This document shows, in pieces, positions 1-12,400 of a stretch of 64,000 nucleotides of DNA. The stretch is from Myxococcus xanthus (GTDB lineage Bacteria; Myxococcota; Myxococcia; Myxococcales; Myxococcaceae): contig NZ_JABFNS010000005.1 of the NCBI RefSeq assembly GCF_013116825.1, forward strand, positions 62,001 to 126,000. Direction: 5' to 3'. Below the pieces are notes generated by a model. It was not told the DNA's origin, did not search any database, and worked only from the letters and a program-made list of their open reading frames with translations. The position numbers were made by a program, and so were the translations under genes. The stretch's first letter is position 1. Each line of letters starts with the position of its first letter.

Positions 1-445
1 CGCTCCGCCTGAACCCATTTCCACGGGAGACCTGAAGTCACCGTAGGCGGCCATGCGCTGCTGGGCCCCGTCTACCGTTGCAGCCCGGCCCCTGCCCGCG
101 TGGCTCCCTGCCGCGAAGTAGAGCGCGGTCGGAGCATTCCCCTGTGTTCTGCCCCCGCGGCCGTTACCGGCTTGCCAGCCCCCCAGGTAGCCGCGGCCAC
201 TGACGTCGATCTTGCCGCCGCTGTAGAGATGCACCTCATTTGAGACGGTGAGATCCAGGAAGTTGCTCCCCTCCGTCGTCTGGGGGGCATGCGTCACGAC
301 TCCATTCTGCAGGACGAACATGTTCCTGAACGTATGCGCACCATCAATTTGGAGGGTCTGACCGCCCCGAATGATGATGTCCTGCCCGTCGAAGCGGAGG
401 TCGTCAGCCGCAATGACAGGGGTGGTGTCCGCCGGATACCTTGCA
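1..445 (-). other. Gly-rich, beta-helix-like segment at the C-terminal side of the giant protein
   Basis: The last part in the window (residues about 9687-9835) changes character. Short strands such as 'LRFDGQDIIIRGGQTLQI' and 'HLYSGGKIDVSGRGYLGG' lead into a Gly-rich run with GNGRGGR and GSHAGRG. This resembles the rungs and Gly-rich loops of large right-handed beta-helix adhesins. The segment is cut by the window edge, so the stop codon and any anchor or sorting domain lie beyond position 1. Confidence 0.55.
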
Positions 446-3400
446 TCCAGCACCACGACGTCTTGGAAGGCCTCGCTCACTTGTCCGTGTTGGTCCTGAA
501 CGACCAGCGAGACCCGAGCCATACCACTGGATACGGGAAGGTAAGTCCGCCGGAGCGAACTGCCGCTTGACGGAGAAATCAAACGATCTCCCACCACAAC
601 ACCGTCCACTCGGAACTCCGCCCAGGCGAGGCGGCGCTCATCCGTAGCATGGCCGAGGAACTCTCGCGGTTGTCCAACCACCATGTAGGTCTGCGAATTC
701 AACGTGACGTTAGGCGGTAGGTTCGCGCGCACGGAGATGGTCTGGGCCAGGTTCGTGGTTGCGCCCAGATTGTCGGTTGTACTCGCCGCAATCTCCAACT
801 GCGTTGCGGTCGCACTTAGCGTGATTGTTCCGCAAATCTCCCGACAGGTCGGTGTCGCGCACGCCCCCGGCTCAGTCATGGGGACCCCATCGACCGTGGC
901 GACAAGGTCGACGATGCGGACGTCATCGTGCGCCTGTGCGCACGCCTTCACCGTATCCCGCTGGATTGGCTGAGTTGGCGACACCGAAGAATAGAAATAT
1001 GGGGGCGGATTGGGCTGCAGAACCGTCGTGCGCTCGACTGTCGCCGTGCGGCCGCGCGAGTCAGTGGCGACAGCCCGGAACACCACATTGGGACGCTCAC
1101 TGAGTCTGGGAAGTGTATAACTGACGGTCATGTTCGACGAAGTCGTCGAACCGATTTCGCCGCCGTCCGCATACACATGAATACTTGCCAGGTCCCGATC
1201 CACGTCGTTTGCCGACGGTATGATGGAAATGGTCGCCCCCTCCGTCGCGGACGTGGGCGGGCTGGTTGAGGCGAAGTTGATGGTCGGCGCGGCCCCGTCC
1301 GCAACCACGGTGTAGTCTTGGGAGACGCGTGTCCGGCGGCCAGCTTGGTCAATGGCGGTCAACGCCAGCGCTACCGATTGCCCGACAGAGTCTTCAGGAA
1401 GCAGGAGTGGGTGCTGAAGTGTAACGTTTCCTACTGCCTCTGGTGATACTGCGATCAATCGGCCATCCTGCTCTAGTTCGAGCCAGAGGACGCCGTCGTC
1501 GGTGCCTCGCAGCGTCAAGCTGTTGACGAACGGGCCTGCTCTCAGGGTCTGCGGAAGTCCAGTGGGAGTTACAGGCGGCTGCGTATCTCCAACAGTGCTT
1601 ACCGGAATGGATGCTTCTGCCGTTCGACCTGCTCCATCCGAGATGAAGACGGTCAATGGCAGTGAGCCAGAACTCCCGAAGACGGGAGCTCGGAAGGAAC
1701 CTTCGAAACGGTTCGGACTCGTCAGGCTCTGATGGAGCGTTCCGAGATGGGCTGCGCCCAGGCTCGCTGAAACGGTAAAGGGGGGAACTCCGTTTTTCTT
1801 GGTGGCAACTACATTCAGTTTTGCGCCGGAATGGATGACTGTGGCTTGGACTGGACTCGTTACTTTCATGCTTGGTGCTGTCGTTGTGCTCGGGCGCACA
1901 AAGACCTCCACCGGCAAGGACAATGAGGAAGCGCCTCCCGCACCATACGCACGAATTTGAACCAAGTAAGTGTTTCCGACTCCTGACCCAGGAACGAGCC
2001 AGCTCGCGGTCATGCTCGTTTCATCCAGCGCCATGACAGGGCGGCCATCGACGAACAGCTCCGCGCCATCCAACCCAATCCCCCGAGCTATCGCGACGAA
2101 CCTGGCTTCGCCGCCAGCCGGTACTTCGATGCGCCCCTCCGCGTTCAGGATTCTTACAGTCGGAGTTCCCACAACGGGAGCAGTGTAAGCGCGCACGATT
2201 CCAGAGGCTCCAGCGCCGCTGTCCGCAACGAGAATCCGGCCTGACGAGAACTGGGCGTCCTGGGCATTCGTTGCCGCCAACAAGGCAAGGCGCTCCGTAG
2301 GCGCCTCAACCGGGAAGTGCCAGACTTCAACGCCAGCGCTCCCTTCGCTCACGATTGCCAACCTGCCCTCAATCCTGATGCGCTGTACGGTCCCCGCGGT
2401 TGGCAATGTTCCAATCAAACGCGGCGACGATTCATCGCTCAAATCAAAGACCGAGATTGAATTACCCCCGCTCGTAACAGCCAGGTGTCCATCCAGTGCG
2501 ACCAATGTGGCCGGAACAGGGAGCGTCGTTTGCTGCCGGAGTTGCCCCGACGGCATCACCCCCATGAGCGCGACGCCGTGTCCCCCCATGGCCACCAGCG
2601 CCCGACGCTCGTCGCCTGCGATGTCGAAAGCCGTGCGTCCGAGTGCCAGTGATTGCCGATGGGTTCCCGATGGCCATAGCACGGAACTCACGGTGCCCGC
2701 CGAAGAGATTGTCCAGATGCGGTCGGACGCAACAGCGAGTCGAGTCACGGCACCGAGGGCCTGCTGAAGCGCATTCGAGGTACTGTCATTCCAACCAAGC
2801 CGCCCCTCTAGGTGCTCATCTGTATCGGCGACGCGGATGGCCTGACCGTCGAGCGCGATGACATCGCGCTTCCAAGTCTCCACCTGCCGAATGTCAGCCC
2901 CTGCCAGGGACACCTCCCTGAGGGTCGGCCCTCGTCCTCCGGAAACATCAATGGGGCGCAATCCGGACGACCCGGCCGCCACCAATGCGCCTCCCCGGAA
3001 TGGCGAAAGTCCAAGCGCAAAGTTTCCGACCCCGATGCTTCCAGTGTCGATACCCGCAGACGATTCAGGCAGGCGCATGACCTGAACGCCCGTGTCACTG
3101 GCCACGAGCATGACTCCGCCCCGGATCTGGACATCGTTGGCAGGCAGCCGAGTTTGAGACATGACCCGAGGTGTCCACGGCTCGCGGTAGTCCACGACGA
3201 GCAACCAGCCGTCGTCACTGAGCGCATAGGCAATTCCGCGCACGACTGTCAGCGCCCGGATTCCTGCTGACACTGGGATAGCAGGGACCCGATAGTGCGT
3301 ACTTGAAGTGGCGTTCCTTGCGAATCCGCGGAGCGTTCGATCGGTGCCAATGACGACAAGGTCCCCATCTCTCTCCGCAACCCGAACCTGATCCGGATCC

Positions 3401-6400
3401 GGGATCAGGTTGAATTCATACTGATGCACGCTATTCGTGCCATGGAGGATTGGGACGGATATCGATGAAGTGCCCTGAATGACAATCGGCCCTTCCGGAT
3501 GGCCTCCCACGAAGCGTCTCACGGAGCTAGAACCAGAAGAACCAGTTTCGGCTACGACGGGAGAAGTCGGATCGCTTATGTCAATAGCCTCAACTCGATA
3601 TGTAGAGTTGGTAGGGGAAATTCGGGTGGCATGAAACGTGTTGGATGCCCCCACGCTGGAATAGATTCCTTGAAGCTTCGACACCACCCGTGGGGATGTT
3701 GGCACGCTGACGTCAACAAACCAGAGGCCCTGCTCCCCAAGTGCCAGGGCCACATGTTGATCGAGAACCGCGAATCCAACAGGAGCCTTGGGGGTTGTCA
3801 GCGTCCCGAGCGCCTCAAGCGAGAGCTCATTCACCGGCCCACTCAGCTGTCCGATCCACAGGCCTGTCGACGTGGAGACATACACCCGGTCCCCCAACCG
3901 GGTGACGTGTGACGCTCTCTCAAGCGAAATACTTGCAACTTCTTGGGGCTGGACGGGATCGACCACGGTCCGATTCACCGAAAGGGTCGAAACGTTGCCC
4001 GACCGGTCCTCGGCTTGCGCAGTGAGCGTCAAAACCGTGCCCCGCAACATTCCGCCAGGGACTTGATACGCGAGCCCCCATCCACCGCGAGCCTGGCGAA
4101 CCCCGTCAATGGACAACTCGAGGGAGACGCGTTCCAGGTCAGCGTTGTCGGTTGCGACAACGCCAGCGGTCAATTCGCTTCCTGCCGCGATGTACTCGCC
4201 CGATGGGGCGGTGTGGATGTCGGTCAGGACTGGCGGTGTCACATCATCGACGACATTGAGTACGAGGGTTGCCGGCTCGGACTCGTAGCCGACCCCGTTG
4301 CGTGCCACCGCGGTCACATTCACCGTCCGAGCTCCGCCGCCAAAGGGAATCCGCACAGGCAACAGTGCGTGGGTCCCGGCCCTCCGACCCGCCTCCTCTC
4401 CGTCTATCCGAAGAAGGATGCTCTCGCCTCCCGACGCGGTCTCGACAGCCACCTCAACCGTGACAAGTGCGCCTTCGTAGATGGGCCCAGAATCCGCCCG
4501 CCGCAGCAGACCAATGACGGGGCGTGACATCCCCGCTCCGTCATGCACCAGCACCGTCCGTGTCAGCGGTGTGCCTCGAGTCCCTTGTGTGTTCAGCGCA
4601 ACGAACGTGACCTGAACCTCGCTAGGCGTTCCCGTCGGAACATCGGGAGCAAGGAGTTCGCCAGCCAACCTGGGCGACTCCAAGATGACCGGGGGGCCGC
4701 CCGCGATGGACACCTCTACCCGCGCGACCTGTGCCGGGTGGTCTGGCCGTACCACGATCGGGAAGTAGGCCCCCTCCCCAACCTCAGCGGGCATGCTCAC
4801 GTCAGCAAGAGACGGCCCCTCTTCCTGCCCAGGAGCACTCAGCAAGACCTCGCGTTGCACCACGGCCTGCCGGCCCGCGAGGTCGCGAACCCTCAACTCC
4901 ACGGACGCGGAAGAACCTGTCGTGGGCAGATCAACCCAAAGAGGAAGCCGCGTGTTCCGGCTCTCCACGACAACCCCATTGACGGACACGTCCGCCATGA
5001 ATCCGTTGAGCGGGAGTGCGTCATCCGACACGACTGCGGCCAGCGGAACCCGCGTTCCCTGAGTCGCGGATGAGGGCAGGCTCAACTCGATCTGGGGGGT
5101 CGCGGGGCCGCGAATCATCGAAAGTTGCGCCACGCCTCTTGCCGTTCCAGCAATCAATGCCCCCGGGACCCAGGTGGCCCTCCCCTTGAGCGCCGGGTAC
5201 ACACCCGCGCTCATGGGCGAACCGCGGACATCCATGACGCGGGCACCCGAGGCTGTTCCCAGCACCAGGAGCTCACCAAAGGCCGAGGCATTCACCGCTT
5301 CGGCGCCAAGCGGCGCGTCCCCTCGGCTCATCAGTTGCGTTTGCTCGAGCTCCGTTTCGACCAGCGAGAAACAACGGACCGCGGTCCCTGCGACACAGAC
5401 GCCGCCATCCGCAAGCGCCGCAATCGCTGTGTTCAATGCACTGCCGAGGGAAGCACGTGCGAGCTCCCGAGGCGAATGCACAGTCGCCACGTCCAGCGCG
5501 ACCACCTCGGTGGCAGTCGTCGCAAAGAGCAGATTCCCTTCAGCGGCCAGGGACGTCACGTCACCCAACAGCAGATGGCGCCCCATGGAGCCGTCCGCGT
5601 GCCGCAACTCAATTCCTTGATCGGACGCAACAGCGATCCAATCCCGAGCGCCATTCAGCGCATTGGGCGCACGAACAAGTGGCACCGAGTCCGAGGGCTT
5701 CTGCTCGAGCGAAGGCAACGCGAAGCGCTCAAGTGTTCCCACCCCTCGTTTGCGAAGGGCCACGACGATCTCATTACCGACGAATACGGCGCCCACGGGC
5801 GTGCCAGTAAAGCGGTGAGAGGCCACTCTTGCACCCGACTGCCGGGTGCGGAGTTCAAGCTCGCCACCACTCCCACCATCCGAGCGAACGACCAGGACAT
5901 GATCTCCCCTAGAGACCAAGGCCACGGGGGCCATGCTGTCCTCGGCGTCCTCTACGACGCGGACCTGGCCGACGGCCATCACAGCCAACACCCCTTGCTG
6001 CTCGGCGACCGCGGACGCCCCGCCCGGAGCCTGGACCGTTGCGCGCATGACGACGGCGGCACCTTCGGGGCCTTCCGGCAACAGCGTTTCTCGCGAAGCT
6101 CCATCAGGAGCGGTTTGCAGAGGCAACTGGATATCCGCGAGGCTGGCTGACAGTTCGGGAGGCACTCCTGCGTCTGTCGCACCGGTCAGAGTGAGCGTTG
6201 TCCCCCCCAGGAGCAGCGGACCGGAGGGCTCATGCGCGAGCGCGACCCCCACGTGGCTCTGGCCATCGTCCGCGACGTTGACCCGGACGCGAGCCGCCTG
6301 ACTCGACACACCTGCCTTGTCCGTCACCTCCGCCGTGATTTCTAGTGGCGCCGTGCCTCCATCCAGCACTGGGGCCGTAAATTGCGCCTGCCAGGGCGGC

Positions 6401-9400
6401 TGCGTCAAAACCTGTTCATCGGTTCCCGCCGTGACACGAACAGATGCGATCGCAACAGCGGCGGCCGCATTGACGGTCACTCCGAACGGCTTGCCTTCCA
6501 CAAGGTTCGTACCTGCATCTGGCGAAGTGATTTCGGCGAATGGCCGAGTCGGCGACGGATCTACTGTGAACGAGGCCGTGGCCTCGCCTTCGTTGGCTCT
6601 GAAATCACGTGCGACGACTCGAACCACGTGCGGCACAGCGCTCGTCACGAAAGGTGCTTGCCACGAGACTCGCCACGGCTGCCCATGCGCCAGACCGACC
6701 GAGGTTCCATCAACGAAGAACTCGACCTCATTGACGGCGTTCTCGTCCGAGGCAATGGCCTCCATCAACACGATCGAGCCGCCCACCACCTGCGCACCTG
6801 TCATGGGCGTCCGCACCACCACGGACGGAGGCACGGAATCCCGCGTCACCGTGATGACCCTCGGATCTGCGGCGGTGACCAGGCCCTTGTCGTCCATGGC
6901 GTACGCGGTCACAACGCGCTGTTCACTGGTCACGGAGCCTTTCAGTAGCCGCAGGGGAATAGCGCGAGTCAGCGTCACGCTCGCTCCCGTTTGACCCTCC
7001 AGTTTCGCCAGAGGGATGCCGTCCACGTGGAGCTCGACCGAGGTGACCCTCGAGTTGTCGATGGCCACGACGACGACGCTCTCCGTGCCACCCTCTCCCC
7101 GAGTCACGTCAGCGACAGGCTGCTGGATAGTGACCGCGGGCGGCGAGTCTTTGACGACCTGAATCTCCACGTTGACGGGATCACTGATGTTCCCGCTCGC
7201 ATCCGTCGTCGTCGCCGTCAGGCGCTGGGAGGTGCCCTCTTCAATTTCGGACCACCGGTACTCATAGTGGCCACCGGGCGAGCGAAGCACGGGCATGTCA
7301 TTCACGCTGAGGGCAGTCGTCACGGGATGCCCGCTGTCGTCCGTACCCACGACTTGGAACGACCAGTTCACGTCCGCTGCGAATGCGTCCTGGTCCACCA
7401 CGATGGCGCCGCCCGAACGGCGGATCTGGACCGTCGGCTTCACGATGTCCAAGGTGCGGAACGTCCGGCTGTAGGCTCGGGCCACGTTGCCAGCGACGTC
7501 GGTGACTCCCGTGGCGGTCACGGCGTACTGCGTCGTCGAACGGAGGCTCTCCGCAGGGGTGAACCGCAGGGTTCGCCCATCCGCCAGGAGTTGAGACACA
7601 CCCGAAACGGGGACACCCGACGGGTGGAGGCGCAACTGCAACAGGTCGGCGCTCGCGGTCGACAACGGCTCATCGAACCGGAGGTCGAACACGGACGTCA
7701 GTGGCACGTTCGCATTGCCGATGGTGTCCATGGGTTCGATGCGTTCCCACTCCGGGGCGCGCACGTCACCGCGGTAGACCGCATCTGGAACTACGACTGG
7801 ATCGGAGCCGGGTTGAGACAGTGTGAGCGACAGGTGGCCAAGGGCTCCCTGGGGCACGAGTGCCTGCACGCGGGTGGCCCGGTTGTCCTGGGTCGACGCG
7901 ACAGCGCCATCGAAACGGACTTCCAAACCGTGGTGGAAGCCAACGCCCGAAATCGTGACCCAGCCGCCCGCCATGTCCACGGTTCGCGGCGTCACGTCGA
8001 CAAAGCTCATTGGCGCGACATACACGAATGGCGTCACCGCAGCGGCGCTCGCGCCGTCACCACGGACGACCCGGACCACCGCCGGCCCCGCGGCCACGGA
8101 CGGAGGGAGCGTCACGGTCAGAAGGTCGTCCTGCACCTCCCCAACGATCACGGCCTCCACGCCGCCGATCAGCACCTTCGGAGCGGGCCGAAACCCGAAG
8201 CCCGACACCGTGACCGGAATCCCTCCGGCAATCGGGCCACTGGCTGGCAACACCTCATCCACCCGGAGGGACACCGGCGCTCCTCCCGCCCACAGGGGAT
8301 ACTCCCACGGAGCCAGGAGACTTCCCCCCTTCACGGCGGGCAGCGACGCCAGCTCCAACCGGGCCACGTAGGCTCGCTCCGAACCCAGAGGATCCGACGG
8401 AACGAACGTCAGCGCCGACCCTGAGGTCGCCGTGTTGCCCTTCACCTGCTGCGCGCCATCCCAGAGCTGCAGCGTTGAGCCCGACAGCACCGCGCCTGGC
8501 AACGCCGCGGGGAGTCCCACGGCAACGCTTCCGTTTTGAGCGATGGCTGCGCCAGGCAAAGGCCGCAGGGCATCGACCGTGGGGTATGGCAAATCAAAGA
8601 CTCGCAGCGAGTTGGCGACGCTCACCACCGCGACACCATTGACGATCGCGGCGCTCGAAACGGAGCTCCCCGCGCTTGCGAAGGTGCGCTCCACCAACGT
8701 GGAGCCTTGAGACGTATCCACCCAGGAGACACGACTTCCCTTGCTGGCCATCAGCCAGGGACCGCTCAGGGTCAGCGTCTCGGAGGGACCGCCATTCGGA
8801 TCCACCGCGGAGGCCAGGATCTGAGGCTCGCTCCAATGCGTAACGTCAAAGAGGTGCAACTGCGTCCCGGCGGACACCGCCACTCGGCTGCCTTCACGCG
8901 CCATGCTTCCCATGGGGCTTCCCAACCTGGGAATCTCGCCGATCAACGGCAGGGCGCTGCCCTCGGTGCTGCGCACTTCCAGCCGCGACTGGGTTCCGTC
9001 CTGAACGAGCACGAGCAGCGCGTCATCGACCACATCCAGTTCGATGACCGTCCCAGACCCCAGCGACGTTCGCGCGACGACTTCATACGCGCCATTGACC
9101 GAGGACATGAGTGCCAGCTCGTTCCCCCCTGCCACGGCGACGTAGGCGCCGGCCCCTCCCGCTGCGAGTGCCCTCAATCCGAGGTTGGGTGCGAGCGCGA
9201 ACTGCACCCGCTCCAGTTCCAGGGGGCTGCAAGGCGCACTCGGGGAAGGTCCGCACACGTTCTCCGCGATGCTGTACCGGACGACTTCGCTGCGCCCCGC
9301 CAGGAACAGATCATCCCCGTGGATGGCCATGTCCACGGGCATACTGACGCCATTGATCGCCGGACCCACGACGCTGGGGCTCCCCGCCACGGCGAAATCC

Positions 9401-12400
9401 ACGACAGAGAGGCTGCCGTTCGTGTGCGCCGCGAAGACAAGGTTGCCCCGGCGAGCCAGCACGGAGCCCATGTCGTTGAGCTGGGTGCGCTCCGCCAGGG
9501 TGAAGGTGAATCCTCCTGGGAACGTCCCCTGCTGTGGATTCGCTCCGGGGGTGAGCACGGTCAGCGCCACACGGCCGATCACCTGATCCGGGACGGTCAC
9601 GAGCAACGCTCCCACGTCGTCCATGAGCACGGAGTGCGCAGGCACCGTGTCGAACAGGACCTGCGACCCAGGGAAGAGCCCCTCGCCCGTTACCCGCACC
9701 ACCGCGCGGCTGTTGAACGTCGCATGCCTCGGCTGAACATCCGTCAGCACGGGAGCCACCAGGTACCGGTATGCCCCCAGCAACAGGTGAGACAATCCAC
9801 CCGGGTTCGTGACTTCGACCGCCGCGGCCCCGGCCTGACCGGCGGGCGCCAGCACCCGCACGTGCCTTCCGTCGGATGCCAGTTCCTGTATTGGCGCGGG
9901 AATGCCGCCAATCGTCACGGTGCATCCGCTTCGGAACCCGCTTCCCAGGAGCTCGACTTCATTGCCCCCTACCGTCAGCCCGTAAGCGGGCGTCACGGAG
10001 GCAATCTCAGGACGCTCCGGCGAGGCATCCAGGCTGGTCCTGAACCGCACCCGCCCCGCCGTCCCCAACGTCGCGCCACGAAGGTCCTTCAGGCCCGCGC
10101 CGATTCGAAGTTCGTAGGCCGTATCCAGCGCCAGCGGTGAGTACGGCGTGAGGACCACCTGTCCCCCCTGCGCGTCCGCGAGCACCTGCCGTGCCACGGG
10201 AACCACCTCTTCAGGCGTCCGCTGGTACAGCGTCACTTCGGTGGCACTCGTGGCCTCTGGTAGCGAGGTCAACAGGACCTGCGCCGATTCACCCGGGGAC
10301 ACGACCTCCCCGTCACGTGGCTGCGTACCTCGGATGTCCAGCGTATCGAGCTCCACGGAGACGAGCGCTCCCGCGAGTGGCAGCGACGCGTCCGCTGGAT
10401 CGCTCACGGGCAGCTCGACGGGCGTCCCTGCCCTGTCGAGGACCAACGTTCCCACGAGGAGATAGCGCCCCATGAACGCCAGGGTTCGAGCATCGCCCAC
10501 GACCGTGGCGCGTCCCAACTGCACGGGCAACTCGCCTTCGCGAACGGAGAACCGCAGCACCTTGCCGCCTCCGGCTGCCACATACGCAACGCCTCCCGCC
10601 ACCCGGGTCTGCTCGGCGGAGGCCCACCCTCCCACGAGCCCGTCCACCGTCAGGGTGCCCGCCGACGCTGGGTTCTGGATGTCGAACAGCTGGTAGATGG
10701 CGACCTGCTTCGCCTTTCCAAGCGAGACGAAGGCGCGCGTACCTTCTACCGTGATGTGCACTGCGGGGGCCGCGAGTGAGACCGTGCCGTGCGTGCTCAA
10801 GTCGCCCGTCCGGGCGTCGAGGACATGCAGCAAGGGTGCACCCACGGAGGCGCTCGAAACCAGCAGGTTGCCGCGGTACAGCGCCATGGCACTCACGCCG
10901 CCCGGAATGGCCCGGCTGCCGACGCGGAGCGGACGACGGCCGCCGTCCGCCAGGTCGAACACCTTCACGCCTTCCGCGTCACCCACGAAGAGCAGCGAGC
11001 CCCCCAGCGCGATGTCCGTGGCCGCACCACTGACCTCGATAGGGAGGAAAGGCTCTTTGATGACGGCGGGCTTCGAGACATCCACGATGCGGACGCCTCC
11101 CACCCCAGCGGCGACGTAGACCGTGTTGCCCCGCTTCAGCACGCGGTTGCTGCCACCTTCGCCCGGGAAATCGAGTGTGCTGATGACGGTGACGTGCGTC
11201 GGCTCGCTGAGGTTGGCCACCATCAGCCCACCCTTGCCCGTCTTGCGGTTCGCAGACAGCGGAGGCCCGCCATTCACGCCGTGGACATCGACCGTCGCTC
11301 CCAACGCCGCGTACGCCACGCCCGACTCGACGAGGACATCGCGAATCGGTGCCGTCGCCAGACGCGCTATCCCGCCTGCGCCATAGAGGAAGGAGCCAGG
11401 CAACGTGGAGGATGCAGAGACGCCCAGAGACACGGATACGTCGACCAGTCCTCCGGATCGCGCAGGCGCGACGGCTTCCGCGGCCTGGCTGCTCAAAACG
11501 CGAACGTCGAACGAGTCCGTTCCACCGAACGTCGCCTTCATCCCGGGGGCAAATCCCCGGCCCTGCAGGCGAACGCGGGTCCCGCCCTGCTGAGGTGAAC
11601 GGTTGGGCGACAAGGCGCTCAGCAGCAATGGATCCCGGTACACAAAGCCGCCCAGGCGCCGGTCGAACAGACCACGCCGGTCGATGACTTCCACGGCTGC
11701 CGGGCCCGCGGCGCGCCCTCCTTGGATCTCGACGGCCGGCGGAATCGTCACTTCGAGCGATTTTCCATCGTCCTCAACATGCTCCACTTCGGCGATCTGG
11801 CCCCCTACGAGGACCTTGGTGTCCGACCGGAATCCACTTCCCGTGAGAATCGCGTGGGTCGGCTGGTCCGAGGGGCCCGCCGAGGGCGTCAGCGTCGCGA
11901 TGATGGGTTGCAACGCGTCCGCAGCCACGACCTCGAAGGTGCCCACGAACGCCGAGGCCTGGGGCCTCAGATCGAACGACTCAAGCCCATTCAGCGTCAC
12001 CGTGACCACATCTCCGGGCTCGAAATTCGCGCTCGGAGTGAAGACCACGGAAGACCCTCGGACCGAGTACTCGACGTCCCATTCCCCGTCAGCCGCGAAT
12101 CCCTGCCCCGCCCGGAACACAGACACCGTGGCCGTCTGCGAAGTGAGGGACGACTTCAACACAGGTAGGGTGAAGTCCACCCTCACGTGCGTGTCAGGAC
12201 GTGCGTGACCGCCTGAAGCGGGCATCATGCCGACAGGGAGCAGTTCGTTCGGCGGAACGGCTTGAACGGTGTTCTGGCCGCTCGTCGACACGAAGAGAGT
12301 ACCCGCCGCCCAGCCCAGGCCCGCCAACTCCGCGCCCAGGTCGGAGTTCTGCACCAGCTTGATGTCCGCCAGGTCCGACAGGTCGTACACGTACAGTCGC

